Assembly (NCBI GenBank): GCA_016929245.1
Contig: JAFGJE010000174.1
Location: forward strand, 1-47,652
Reading direction: 5' to 3'
Source: Phycisphaerae bacterium
GTDB lineage: Bacteria > Planctomycetota > Phycisphaerae > SM23-33
DNA: 47,652 nucleotides
The notes under the pieces are model-generated. The model was given only the letters and a program-made list of their open reading frames with translations, did no database searches and was not told the DNA's origin. The position numbers and the translations under genes are program-made. Positions 29,746 to 41,513 of the stretch are shown here, one piece after another; positions within the stretch are counted from its first letter, which is position 1; every line of letters starts with the position of its first letter.

Positions 29746-30210
29746 CTATTCCCGGTCCACAGCCGCGTAGATCCAGGGATCGTCCAGGAATTCGTACTCC
29801 AGAATATCCTCGTCGTCGAACCACAAATCGATTTCGCGCCGGGCGGATTCGGGGGAATCCGAGGCGTGGATCAGGTTGTAGCGTCGGGAAGCGCCGAAAT
29901 CGCCGCGGATCGTCCCCGGCGCGGCGTCGGGCCCGAACGTCGAACCGACCATCGAACGGACGATGGAAATCACGTCGTATCCCTCCACGACCATCGCCAC
30001 GACCGCCCCGGCCGTCACGAACGCCACCAGCGGTTCGTAAAAATCCTTGCCCTGATGTTCGGCGTACATTTTCCGCGCCAGGGACTCGTCCATCGGCCGC
30101 ATCCGCAGGGCGACGATCTTCAGGCCTTTGCGCTCAAGTCGATGGAGAATTCGTCCGATGAGATGACGTTGCACCGCGTCGGGTTTGACGATCACCAGCG
30201 TTCGCTCCAT
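29746..30210 (-). CDS. ndk: Nucleoside diphosphate kinase
   Basis: MERTLVIVKPDAVQRHLIGRIL; YNLIHASDSPESARREIDLWF. Confidence 0.93.
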   Translation of the reverse strand: MERTLVIVKPDAVQRHLIGRILHRLERKGLKIVALRMRPMDESLARKMYAEHQGKDFYEPLVAFVTAGAVVAMVVEGYDVISIVRSMVGSTFGPDAAPGTIRGDFGASRRYNLIHASDSPESARREIDLWFDDEDILEYEFLDDPWIYAAVDRE

Positions 30211-30275
30211 GCGTGTCTCCTGGTCGTGGGTACGAAAATCGAAAACCGCCTCAACTGTAGAGGCCCGGACCGGGG

Positions 30276-30320
30276 CGGTCAAGGGGCAAGAGGCGGCAAA
30301 AAAAAGTTGCCCCTTGACCG
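30276..30320. promoter_or_regulatory. Perfect 14-bp dyad between divergent ndk and rpsO
   Basis: CGGTCAAGGGGCAA (30276-30289) / TTGCCCCTTGACCG (30307-30320). Confidence 0.75.
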
Positions 30321-30474
30321 GAACAATTGGGCTTGCATTTTATCGTAAATTCCGTAGAGTACCGTAACGGAAAGAGCAGAAAAAGGTAAACACGTAGGTA
30401 CATGAAAGGAAAGCCGCCCCGGCGGGCCCCGCGCCCAGCCGGTACTCACCGCGGCGAACAGGGTTGTAGAAAGC

Positions 30475-30744
30475 ATGACGATTACGGGCGAAGCGAAAAA
30501 GAAGATTGTGGAAGAAAACGCGATCCATGAGGGCGACACGGGTTCCGCGGAAGTGCAGGTCGCGCTGCTGACGGCGCGCATCAATCACCTGGCGGATCAT
30601 CTCCAATCCCACAAAAAGGATCACGCGTCTCGTCGGGGGTTGCTCAAGATGGTGGGCAAACGAAACAGTTTGCTGAAGTATTTGTCCAACACCGAACCGC
30701 AACGCTATCGTGATCTGATCGGAAAACTCGGACTGCGCAAATAG
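30475..30744 (+). CDS. rpsO: 30S ribosomal protein S15
   Basis: [51 protein letters not shown]. Confidence 0.97.
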   Translation: MTITGEAKKKIVEENAIHEGDTGSAEVQVALLTARINHLADHLQSHKKDHASRRGLLKMVGKRNSLLKYLSNTEPQRYRDLIGKLGLRK

Positions 30745-30924
30745 TCCGGATTCCACGTGTCGGATGTTCGCGTCCTTTGGGACGGCCGCCTCGGCGGCGT
30801 CGTGTCTGTCCTTTCCCCGTCGGAAGGTGTCCGGCGCGTTTGCGCCGGGGATATCCGCTCCGACCCGATCCATTTTTTGAATTATGTACAGGTTGAATAT
30901 ACACGTAGACAGAGGTAAACAAGA

Positions 30925-33150
<2,226 letters not shown>

Positions 33151-33177
33151 ATCCCTTCCCTATTCATATACGACAAC

Positions 33178-33226
33178 GCGGAACGGCAAGTCGAGGACCG
33201 TATCGGTTTGCCGTTCCGCATTTTTT
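33178..33226 (+). terminator. Rho-independent-type terminator of pnp
   Basis: GCGGAACGGCAA / TTGCCGTTCCGC stem followed by TTTTTT. Confidence 0.85.
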
Positions 33227-33277
33227 ATCAAAAAATAATCCGTGAAATCCATTTTATCTCCGTGAAATCCGTGGATA

Positions 33278-33994
33278 ATGATTCCCGATATGGAACCCCC
33301 CGAACCCAATTCGGCGATCGCGGAACTCTCGCGGATCGTGGGCGGCCTGGCGCACGAGATCAAAAATCCCCTCTCCACGATCAACCTGAACCTCAAGCTG
33401 CTCGGGGAAGACCTGGGACGCTACCGGGACGACGATCACCAGCGTTTCGCGCGACGGTTGCAACTCGTGCAGGCGGAAGCCGACCGGTTGCGACAGATTC
33501 TCGACGATTTCCTGCAATACGCCGGGCGACATGAACTGACCCTCGTGGAGGTGGACCTGCGCGACCTGGTCGGCGAGTTGCGGGATTTCTTTCTCCCGCA
33601 GGCCGAGGCCTCCCGCGTGGTGCTGCGCACCAGCCTGGGCAACGAGCCGATCCTCTGCCGGCTGGACGTGAACCTGATGAAACAGGCGCTGCTGAACCTG
33701 ATGATCAACGCCACCCAGGCGATGACCGACGGCGGGGAACTGCTGCTGCACGTGGGCCGCCGCGGCGAGAACGCCCTGATCGACGTGATCGACACCGGAC
33801 CGGGCATCCCCGCGGAGAACCTGCACAATATCTTCCGCGCCTACTGGTCCACGAAATCCGGCGGAAGCGGCCTGGGCCTGCCCACCGCCCGACGCATCGT
33901 CCGCGAACACGGCGGAACCATGAGCGTCGAATCCGAACCGGGAAAAGGCACGCGCTTCCTCATCACGCTGCCGCTGGCGAAACGGCCGGAATAG
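33278..33994 (+). CDS. Sensor-less histidine kinase (HisKA + HATPase_c)
   Basis: RIVGGLAHEIKNPLSTINLNLKLL; VIDTGPGIPAENL; GGSGLGLPTARRIVREHGG. Confidence 0.9.
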   Translation: MIPDMEPPEPNSAIAELSRIVGGLAHEIKNPLSTINLNLKLLGEDLGRYRDDDHQRFARRLQLVQAEADRLRQILDDFLQYAGRHELTLVEVDLRDLVGELRDFFLPQAEASRVVLRTSLGNEPILCRLDVNLMKQALLNLMINATQAMTDGGELLLHVGRRGENALIDVIDTGPGIPAENLHNIFRAYWSTKSGGSGLGLPTARRIVREHGGTMSVESEPGKGTRFLITLPLAKRPE

Positions 33995-34005
33995 ATTGGT
34001 ATACC

Positions 34006-35067
34006 ATGGACGCTTTTTTCTATGAAGTCTTTGACGAGGAACGCGACGCGATTCTTCGCTATCTTCCCGCCGACGCGCGAGTGGAGATGACCCCCGCGAC
34101 GCCCCAGGAACTCGGCCACGACGCGCCGCCGGCGAAAATTCTCTCCACGCGGACGCAGTCGAAGATTCCCCACGCCTGGGCCGGCGAACTGACCGCTCTG
34201 TTGACTCGCTCCACCGGGTATGACCATATCGTCCGCTACGCGCGGGAAGCGAACTTCACCGGCCAGTGCGGGTATCTGCCGCTGTATTGCGCCCGGGCGG
34301 TCGCGGAGCAGGCGTGCATGCTCTGGATGGCCCTGCTGCGAAGGTTGCCTTTACAGCGCGCGCAGTTCGGCGCGTTTCACCGCGACGGCCTGACCGGCCG
34401 GGAGGCGCTCGACAAAACGCTGGTTGTGGTGGGCGTGGGCAATATCGGGCATGAGATTGTGAAGATCGGCTGTGGATTGGGCATGAACGTAATCGGAGTG
34501 GATATCGATCCGCGCCACGACGACGTGACGTACGCCGCCGTTAACGACGCCCTGCCGCGTGCGGACGTCATCGCCTGCGCGATGAACTTAACCGCCGACA
34601 ACGCGGGATACTTCAACACCGAACGACTCTCGAAATGCAAACCCGGCGCGATCTTCGTGAATATCGCGCGCGGGGAGCTTTCTCCGACCGCCGATCTGCT
34701 TTCCGCATTGGACGAAGGGAAACTCGCCGGCGTCGGTTTGGACGTGTATGAGGAGGAATCCGCGCTGGCGGTCGCCCTGCGGGCGGGAGATTGCGGACTC
34801 GTGCTTCGCGGCGAAGCGCCGCTTCGCAGAGTAGTATTGAGGAATGTCGAAGATCCCCTAGGGGCGGATTGCGGATTGGAAAACAAGACACAAAGTTCCG
34901 CCGTTCGGGCGGCGCTGGAACTGGCGAAACGTCCTGACGCGATTCTCACGCCCCACAACGCCTTCAACACCGCCGAAGCTCTCGAACGCAAAGCCCAACA
35001 GACGGCCGAAAGCCTGACCGCCTTCCTCCAAACCGGAAAATTCCCGCATCCGGTTCCTATCTGTTAA
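34006..35067 (+). CDS. D-isomer-specific 2-hydroxyacid dehydrogenase with an in-frame repeat-derived insert
   Basis: LVVVGVGNIGHEIVKIGCGLGMNVIGVDIDPR; GAIFVNIARGE; ILTPHNAFNT. Confidence 0.88.
   Translation: MDAFFYEVFDEERDAILRYLPADARVEMTPATPQELGHDAPPAKILSTRTQSKIPHAWAGELTALLTRSTGYDHIVRYAREANFTGQCGYLPLYCARAVAEQACMLWMALLRRLPLQRAQFGAFHRDGLTGREALDKTLVVVGVGNIGHEIVKIGCGLGMNVIGVDIDPRHDDVTYAAVNDALPRADVIACAMNLTADNAGYFNTERLSKCKPGAIFVNIARGELSPTADLLSALDEGKLAGVGLDVYEEESALAVALRAGDCGLVLRGEAPLRRVVLRNVEDPLGADCGLENKTQSSAVRAALELAKRPDAILTPHNAFNTAEALERKAQQTAESLTAFLQTGKFPHPVPIC
34786..34898 (+). repeat. Repeat-derived in-frame insert inside the 2-hydroxyacid dehydrogenase
   Basis: attgcggactcg..cttcgcggcgaagcgccgcttcgc..gatcccctaggggc..ggattgcggattggaaaacaagacacaaag. 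Confidence 0.6.
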
Positions 35068-35078
35068 CCAGTGTAAAT

Positions 35079-35162
35079 TGTCATCCTGAGCCCCTAAGGG
35101 GTGAAGGACCTTACGGTTAGCTACGCGTAAGATCCTTCACCCCTTAGGGGCTCAGGATGACA
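35079..35162. repeat. Family-A fold-back, copy A6 (CCCCTAAGGGG variant in both arms)
   Basis: TGTCATCCTGAGCCCCTAAGGGGTGAAGGACCTTACG and near-perfect reverse complement. Confidence 0.92.
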
Positions 35163-35191
35163 GTACAAATCATGTTCCCAACACTAAAATT

Positions 35192-36283
35192 CTACGGATT
35201 CCAAAGATCCCGCCAGCGCTCCTCGATCATTTTCTCTCGTCCCCGTGAAGAGCCAGGCCTGGAGATGTCCACGGGTGTCACGCCGCCCGGTGTGAACTGA
35301 AACCGCAGAAACCACAATCCATCGGGACTGGCCGTCCGCCAGGCGTACCGCATGTCGTGAAATTCCACGATCGTCGTTTCGCCCTCCTCGTGAACCACCG
35401 CGCGAAGCTGCCCGCCGGCGAACCAGTTGAAAAGTTTATACGCCTCCGTTTCCCGGGCCCGCGTGACTTCCGGTGGAATCGGCCTCCGCTTCGCCGCGCG
35501 GGACGTCTCGACGCGATCCCGATCCCCGAAGAGGTGCACGCGCAGAACGTACCAGTCGCCCGGGGTTTGAACGACGACGCGCCACAGGAAGATCGACCCG
35601 ACCATCGGATACGCCTCCGCGGAGACGATCCGTCGGTCCCCCACCTTCTCCATGCCGCGATACTTCGCGATATCGTGACACACCCGCCCGGCGACGAGAT
35701 ACCCCGTCGAAAGCGCCATGCCCAGAATCCCGATCGCCAGCGAAATCCGCGCCGCCCGTGCGGGCTTGCGTCGCCGGAGTTTCCGCGCGACGTAGCACAG
35801 CAGGAGCGTCAGAATGAGAATGGGCGTATAGATCAGGTCGATAATCGGAACGCAGTCCCACGCGAGGCGGTCCGCCGAAAACGGCCACAACAGTTGCGTG
35901 CCGTAGCTCGTGCACGCGTCCAGCAGGCCGTGCGTCGCGACGGCGACGAAGCAGCACGCGTACAGCCATCCGAACCGAACCGTCCCGCGATGCGACACCC
36001 AGTTCCGTCGCAGCCACCATCGCCTGAGCGCCCACCACAACCCCGCCGTCAGCAGCGCCAAGACGGGAATCGCCACCAGCGAATGCGTCAACCCACGGTG
36101 ATACCGCAGGCCGTCCATGGGCTGGCTTTGTCCCAGCCAGTGGGCGATGGGGGCAAAGAAGATATCCACGTCGGGCAGAACCCCCGCGAAGAAGGCGGCC
36201 CACGTCGCGTCGCGCCCGATCTTCTGCCGAAACCCGCACTGCGCGGTGGCGGCCCCCAGCAATCCTTGTGTGATCGTGTCCAT
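35192..36283 (-). CDS. Membrane-bound metal-dependent hydrolase (YdjM/DUF457-like)
   Basis: MDTITQGLLGAATAQ; FAGVLPDVDIFFAP; YHRGLTHSLVAIPV; THGLLDACTSYGTQLLWPFS. Confidence 0.88.
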   Translation of the reverse strand: MDTITQGLLGAATAQCGFRQKIGRDATWAAFFAGVLPDVDIFFAPIAHWLGQSQPMDGLRYHRGLTHSLVAIPVLALLTAGLWWALRRWWLRRNWVSHRGTVRFGWLYACCFVAVATHGLLDACTSYGTQLLWPFSADRLAWDCVPIIDLIYTPILILTLLLCYVARKLRRRKPARAARISLAIGILGMALSTGYLVAGRVCHDIAKYRGMEKVGDRRIVSAEAYPMVGSIFLWRVVVQTPGDWYVLRVHLFGDRDRVETSRAAKRRPIPPEVTRARETEAYKLFNWFAGGQLRAVVHEEGETTIVEFHDMRYAWRTASPDGLWFLRFQFTPGGVTPVDISRPGSSRGREKMIEERWRDLWNP

Positions 36284-36366
36284 GTCGATTCATTGTAGCC
36301 GCAACACACCGAAGGATAACGATGAAAATCCGTCCACGAATTGCACGAATGGAATAAGTGGAAAAC

Positions 36367-36427
36367 GGGTGCCGTGGTTCGCGGATCAACGTGGTTGCTC
36401 CGCTGCGCTCCGCGAACCACGGCACCC
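36367..36427. repeat. Family-F fold-back copy 2 (19-bp perfect arms)
   Basis: GGGTGCCGTGGTTCGCGGA (36367-36385) / TCCGCGAACCACGGCACCC (36409-36427). Confidence 0.9.
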
Positions 36428-36439
36428 GCCAAAATAATA

Positions 36440-39400
36440 TTACTTCGTCGAAATTTCGCTGAGGCGTTGGTAATAGTGTCGCAGCGCCTCGCGGTATTCT
36501 TTCGGTTGGGGGGATTGCATGGCGTTGGTGATTTCGTCGAGTTGTTCCTTGGGAATGCTCTTCGACGTGTCGCGCTGAATGTCGAGTTCGCCGGTGAGCA
36601 TTTCCCGCGTCCGGCGGATCGCGCCGAGCGTGCTTTCCCGGCGGCGCAGGGCGTTTTGGTAGTCTCCCGCTTCCAGGTCGCGCCGCACGCGGTTCATCAG
36701 CAACACGGCCTGGTTCATGCGAAATCCCGCATAATCGCCGATCTTCAGTCGCGCCGCGACGCGTTCGGCGCGGTTGACGATACTCGCCTGCCGGCCGGCC
36801 AGGCGCTTTAGCTGTTCGGCTGTCGGAGCGGGGGTCGGTCCTTCCAGTCCTTCCGCGCCCGCGCCGCTGACCTTCCCGCCGCCGGTCGCCCCGCCGCCCG
36901 GATCGGTGGAAGCATCCTTGATCTGTCCTTTCTGGAACGGATCGTCGCTGAGGCGCGTGGGGGTGCGCCGTCCTCCTTTGCCGACGGCCTTGTCTTCCAC
37001 GTATTCACCGCTGCTCTTTCCGGATCGCCCTTCCCCGCTGCGGCCTTGGATTTCGCTCGTGTTGGGCAACCGGTTGCCGGTGACGCCCTGGGCGTTCATG
37101 TTCGAGATCGGCCCGTCCACGGCGTCCCAGCCGATGCCCTTGTCGCCGGACATCGTCGCCTTGCTCGAAATATCGTCCATCTCCTCGAACAAATCCTCCT
37201 CCTCTTCCAGCAGTTCGGCCATCAGGTCTTCCAGTTCCGTCGGGAGCTCCGCCTGTTCGATGTTGTCCTGCGCCTCGGGCGCCTCCATATCCCACCGGAT
37301 GCGGTCCGGCGTGTCGGGCAGCCACTTTTCGAGGTTGGCGGTCAAACTCTCGGCGTTCTCCAGGCCGTTCTCTTCGCACGCGGTGGCGATTTCGACGGCC
37401 TTCGCTTGCAGGGCGTCCCTGGCCATCGTCACGTCGGCCTTGACGGACAGAAGCTCCTTCAGCAGCGAAGGATTGGCGAAATCCTGTTCGGCGAATTTGG
37501 AGAAATCCGTGAAGGCTTCGTTGAGGAATTTCTCCCATTGATCCTGCGAGGCGATTAGGTCGTCCAACAGTTTCCGATCGGCGGGAGTGAAATCGTCCAG
37601 CGCCTTTTTATTCAGCCGCCGTGAGGCTTCGATGATTTTCTTCTGATCGGCGGTGAATTTTTGTAATGCCGCGTTGAGTTCCTCCCGCTTTTCACGCCGC
37701 GAATCGGCGGGCAGGTCTTCCCCGGATTTTTGCTCGATGTCCTGAAATTGCTTCGCCAGGATCGGTGCAATCGCGAGCATTTCCCGCAACGCGGCGATGA
37801 TCGCGTCCTGCGTCCGGAGCAACGGATTGCAGAGCGCCGGAAGTTGCTTTTTGTCCGTCACCGTTCTTAGCGCTTCCGATTGCTCGACGGCAAGGTTCGC
37901 TTCACGATTCGTCAAGAACACCAACGCTTTGCGTAGATCGTCCATCGTCGGTGCAAAAGGAAAGGTGTTCGACAAAGAAGACAAATCGCCGTGAATTCGT
38001 TTCTGCCCGTCATACACGGCTTGCCCGTTCCGCGACGTTTCGATCTGTGTTCGATCCGATGATGATAGAAGAGAGGTTCGAACGCGCAGTTTCGTCTGAA
38101 GCTCCAGGAAAGCAAGTAATCGTTGCTGAAACTCCTGGAGTCTTCTTGTGCGATCGGCCTGGATTTTGGCGGGAGGTTGGACGCGAACTCGATACAGCGG
38201 AGTTTTCGTCGTCCGCGGGCCTTCCAACGCGCCCAGCTTCCGGTTGTCCGTCGCGACGGCCTGGTAGACCACCACGTCCCCGACGGCGAATTCTTTCAAT
38301 GACCAGGGAAATGTGACGGATAGTTTCTTCTTTCCGTCGAGTTTCACCTGAAACGCGGGGACGGATTTTAGCGGCTGACCTTCCCGCCCGGCCTGGAGTT
38401 GCAGCTCCGTGAATCCGTAATCGTCCGAGGCATTGATACGAACCGGCAGCGTCCCGCCGGCGGGAGCGTCCGCTTCGCGGGTGGGAGACGCGATTGAAAC
38501 CTTCGGCGGCGCGTCGGGGATGGCGAGAATTTGAAAAAATTCCTCCCCCCTGCCGTCCGGCAGGCGAAGCAACTCCCGCTCATCTTCACCGAAAAACAAA
38601 ATCCGATACCCGCCGTCACCGCGAACGGTGAATCGTGTCGCGAACGTTTTCCCGCCGTCGCGGCGGTCCATGTCCACGCGCCGATTCGTTTTGAACTCAG
38701 ATACGCCCCGCGCGACGGGCTGATTCAGACGCACGGAAACCGTCGCCAGGCTCCCCGTCGGCGCTTCGAGATCCCCGCCGGCGGGGGATAGCGTCACGTT
38801 TCGTTCCGACAGGCGCGTGTATTCGGGATATTCATATCGCACGTCAAACTGATCGAGATGCAATGAGCGCAGTCCCACGCGATACCATTGCTTTCGAGCC
38901 GGCCAGCGCCCTTTTTGGTTTCGATTTTCCGCGCGAACGAAATACCGCAAAGGTTCGTGGACGGCTTCGACGCGATATTCAAATACCGTCGCGTCGGTTT
39001 CGCTCGGTGACGATTCAACGAGATACATTCGCCCGGGCGTATCGTCGCCGTCAAAAACAACATGCGCCTGAGTATCCTCATCGGGAGAAGATCGCACCGC
39101 CAGGCGAATCGTCACGGGATCGGAAGGAAACACTTCCGCGTCGCCGGGCGCGAGGGAAACCAGCGGGAGGGTATTGTTCGCGGGGACGTACGCGCCGGGA
39201 CGCAGCACAGCCAGGGCGCCCCGTCGAAACACGCCCGGCTGAAGCGCGATGAACGTCGCCAGGACGATCCCCGCCGCCAAGGCAATCCCCGCGGCGCCGC
39301 CCAACGGTCGCAGCGAGACGCTCCGTCGCAAATCCACGTGTCCCACGCGGCCGACGGTTTCATAAATGGCGGATTGCACCAGCGCGGGGGAGGGTTGGTC

Positions 39401-39772
39401 GGCGTCGCGGGCGAGTTGAACCGTGTTGATCAGGTCGTTGCGAAGCTCCGGCCGGCGGGATTCGACGAACCGGGCCGCCTGGGCGAGATTGAAACGACGG
39501 AACAGCGAACGGACGACCAATCCCAACGCCGCCGCCCACAGAACGAGCACTCCCGCCAGGCCCCCCCACCGCAGCGTCGCGGGCGGCTGATCGGACCAAT
39601 ATCCGCACAGGGACACGAGGAACAATCCCGCTGCCGAGATCCCCACGGCCAGGAACAGCGTCCGAAACACCCCGACCAGCCAACAGCGATTCCGCACACC
39701 GTCCAGGACGGCCTGGATGTCCTCCACGCCCGAATACCGAGCGCCGACGGATATTTCATTCGTCGAATCCAT
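36440..39772 (-). CDS. Large N-terminally membrane-anchored protein (DUF4175-like), coiled-coil and acidic C-terminal half
   Basis: 1110 aa; N-terminal TM segments; RFVESRRPELRNDLINTVQLARD. Confidence 0.75.
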   Translation of the reverse strand: MDSTNEISVGARYSGVEDIQAVLDGVRNRCWLVGVFRTLFLAVGISAAGLFLVSLCGYWSDQPPATLRWGGLAGVLVLWAAALGLVVRSLFRRFNLAQAARFVESRRPELRNDLINTVQLARDADQPSPALVQSAIYETVGRVGHVDLRRSVSLRPLGGAAGIALAAGIVLATFIALQPGVFRRGALAVLRPGAYVPANNTLPLVSLAPGDAEVFPSDPVTIRLAVRSSPDEDTQAHVVFDGDDTPGRMYLVESSPSETDATVFEYRVEAVHEPLRYFVRAENRNQKGRWPARKQWYRVGLRSLHLDQFDVRYEYPEYTRLSERNVTLSPAGGDLEAPTGSLATVSVRLNQPVARGVSEFKTNRRVDMDRRDGGKTFATRFTVRGDGGYRILFFGEDERELLRLPDGRGEEFFQILAIPDAPPKVSIASPTREADAPAGGTLPVRINASDDYGFTELQLQAGREGQPLKSVPAFQVKLDGKKKLSVTFPWSLKEFAVGDVVVYQAVATDNRKLGALEGPRTTKTPLYRVRVQPPAKIQADRTRRLQEFQQRLLAFLELQTKLRVRTSLLSSSDRTQIETSRNGQAVYDGQKRIHGDLSSLSNTFPFAPTMDDLRKALVFLTNREANLAVEQSEALRTVTDKKQLPALCNPLLRTQDAIIAALREMLAIAPILAKQFQDIEQKSGEDLPADSRREKREELNAALQKFTADQKKIIEASRRLNKKALDDFTPADRKLLDDLIASQDQWEKFLNEAFTDFSKFAEQDFANPSLLKELLSVKADVTMARDALQAKAVEIATACEENGLENAESLTANLEKWLPDTPDRIRWDMEAPEAQDNIEQAELPTELEDLMAELLEEEEDLFEEMDDISSKATMSGDKGIGWDAVDGPISNMNAQGVTGNRLPNTSEIQGRSGEGRSGKSSGEYVEDKAVGKGGRRTPTRLSDDPFQKGQIKDASTDPGGGATGGGKVSGAGAEGLEGPTPAPTAEQLKRLAGRQASIVNRAERVAARLKIGDYAGFRMNQAVLLMNRVRRDLEAGDYQNALRRRESTLGAIRRTREMLTGELDIQRDTSKSIPKEQLDEITNAMQSPQPKEYREALRHYYQRLSEISTK

Positions 39773-39816
39773 GATCTCCCAACACTACTTATTCTATGCC
39801 GGGTGGATGTAAAGTT

Positions 39817-40800
39817 TCAGACCGCCAACGAGCGGAGACGTTGGATTCGGTCTTTGATGGGCGGATGGGTGTCGAAGACGCTCTTGGAGCGTTCCTCGAA
39901 TTTCTTGATGGGATGGACGATGTACAGCGGCGCGGTGGCGCGGTTGGCGACTTCCAGCACTTCCGGATCGCCGGCGAGTTTCGCCAGGGCGCTCGCCAGG
40001 CCGTCCGGGTTGCGCGTCAGTTCCACGCTCCCGGCGTCGGCGAGGTATTCGCGCTGACGGGACAGCGCCATCTGGAGGATGCGCGCGAGAATCGGCGCGA
40101 TGATCGCCAGGACGATCGCGATCACGAGCAGAACCGCCTGGGCCGCCCCGCCGCCGCGGTCGCTGCTGCCGCGTCGGCGTCGTCCGCCGCCGAACCACAG
40201 GCTTCGCAGGAACACGTCGCAGAGCATCACGAGACATCCGACCATGACCGCCATCAGCGTCGCGTACAGAATGTCGTAATGTCGCACGTGACTGAGCTCA
40301 TGGGCCATCACGCCCTGGAGTTCGTCGCGGGAGAGTTTCTGTCGCAGGCCCGTCGTGATGGCGACCGAGGCGTGTTTGGGATTTCGCCCGGTCGCGAAGG
40401 CGTTCATCGCCGAATCCTGGATCAGGTAGATTTTCGGCATGGGAACCCCGCCGGCGAGGGTGAGTTCCTCCACGACGTTGAACAACTGCGGATCGTCGGA
40501 TTTTTTGATCTCGCGGGCCTTGCTGATCCCCAACAGCGCGCTGCTTCCGCCGTAGTAGCTCAGCAGTGTCAGAAAAAACGCGATGACCGCCGCGACGGCG
40601 GCCACGGCAATACTGAACGACCAGTTCCAACCCGCCGTTTCGACAGGTCGGCCGTGGGCGTCAACATCCGGTTCGTATCCGCCCCAGACCAGGCCGATGA
40701 TCAACCCGATCCCGATAAAGACGATAAAAAATCCCAGGATCAGCCAGAAGCTGTTCCGCTTGTTCTTCGCGATTAATGTATGAAACGTTTCGACAGCCAT
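39817..40800 (-). CDS. htpX: M48-family membrane metalloprotease (HtpX-like)
   Basis: GVMAHELSHVRHYDILYATL (HExxH), NAFATGRNPKHASVAITTGL. Confidence 0.92.
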   Translation of the reverse strand: MAVETFHTLIAKNKRNSFWLILGFFIVFIGIGLIIGLVWGGYEPDVDAHGRPVETAGWNWSFSIAVAAVAAVIAFFLTLLSYYGGSSALLGISKAREIKKSDDPQLFNVVEELTLAGGVPMPKIYLIQDSAMNAFATGRNPKHASVAITTGLRQKLSRDELQGVMAHELSHVRHYDILYATLMAVMVGCLVMLCDVFLRSLWFGGGRRRRGSSDRGGGAAQAVLLVIAIVLAIIAPILARILQMALSRQREYLADAGSVELTRNPDGLASALAKLAGDPEVLEVANRATAPLYIVHPIKKFEERSKSVFDTHPPIKDRIQRLRSLAV

Positions 40801-40821
40801 GATGCTGGATTCCATCCGTAC

Positions 40822-40931
40822 GAGAACGCGAATAAGACGAATAAGAACGAATAAGAACGAATAAGACGAATTCTTTTTTAATTAAAAAATCATTCGCGTA
40901 ATTCGGTCTTATTCGTCTTATTCGCGTTCTC
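40822..40931. repeat. Fold-back repeat with 25-bp perfect outer arms and internal (A)CGAATAAGA direct repeats
   Basis: GAGAACGCGAATAAGACGAATAAGA (40822-40846) / TCTTATTCGTCTTATTCGCGTTCTC (40907-40931). Confidence 0.92.
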
Positions 40932-40943
40932 TTTTTTTCCTGT

Positions 40944-41513
40944 TCAGAACGAAACCTTCGGCGCTTCGCGCTGGGCGGTGTCGGTCAACTCGAACATGTC
41001 TCGCCTGGTGAAGTTGAACATGCCCGCGATGATGTTGTTCGGAAACTTCTGCGTGGCGATGTTGTAGACCGCGACCGAGTCGTTGTAATGCTGCCGTGAG
41101 AAGGCGATCTTGTTTTCCGTGCTGGTCAGTTCTTCCTGCAACTGGGCGAAGTTCTCGTTGGCTTTCAGGTTCGGGTAGGCTTCCGACAGGGCGAAGAGCT
41201 TGTTCAGCGCGCCGGTGAGCATGTTCTCCGCTTCCGCCTGCTGGGGCACGCCCTGGGCGCTGATGGCGGCGTTGCGAGCCTGGATCACGTTCTCCAGCGT
41301 TTCCTTCTCGTGGGCGGCGTAGCCCTTGACCGTCTCGACGAGGTTCGGGATCAGGTCGTAGCGGCGCTTCAGTTGCACGTCGATCTGCGCCCAGGCTTCG
41401 TCGCAGCGGATGCGCTTCTGCACCAGGCCGTTGTAGATGGCGATGATGGACAGAATGATCAAAACCACCACGCCGATGACGATGTACAGTCCGATCATGG
41501 CTGACGCTAACAT
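40944..41513 (-). CDS. lemA: LemA family protein
   Basis: YNGLVQKRIRCDEAWAQIDVQLKRRYDLIPNLVETVKGYAAHEKETLENVIQARN. Confidence 0.94.
   Translation of the reverse strand: MLASAMIGLYIVIGVVVLIILSIIAIYNGLVQKRIRCDEAWAQIDVQLKRRYDLIPNLVETVKGYAAHEKETLENVIQARNAAISAQGVPQQAEAENMLTGALNKLFALSEAYPNLKANENFAQLQEELTSTENKIAFSRQHYNDSVAVYNIATQKFPNNIIAGMFNFTRRDMFELTDTAQREAPKVSF

Noticed and set aside
33239-33276. TCCGTGAAATCC direct repeats before the histidine kinase as a regulator site
   Set aside because: Two copies of a common intergenic-type repeat, with no promoter logic or strong dyad; left unassigned.
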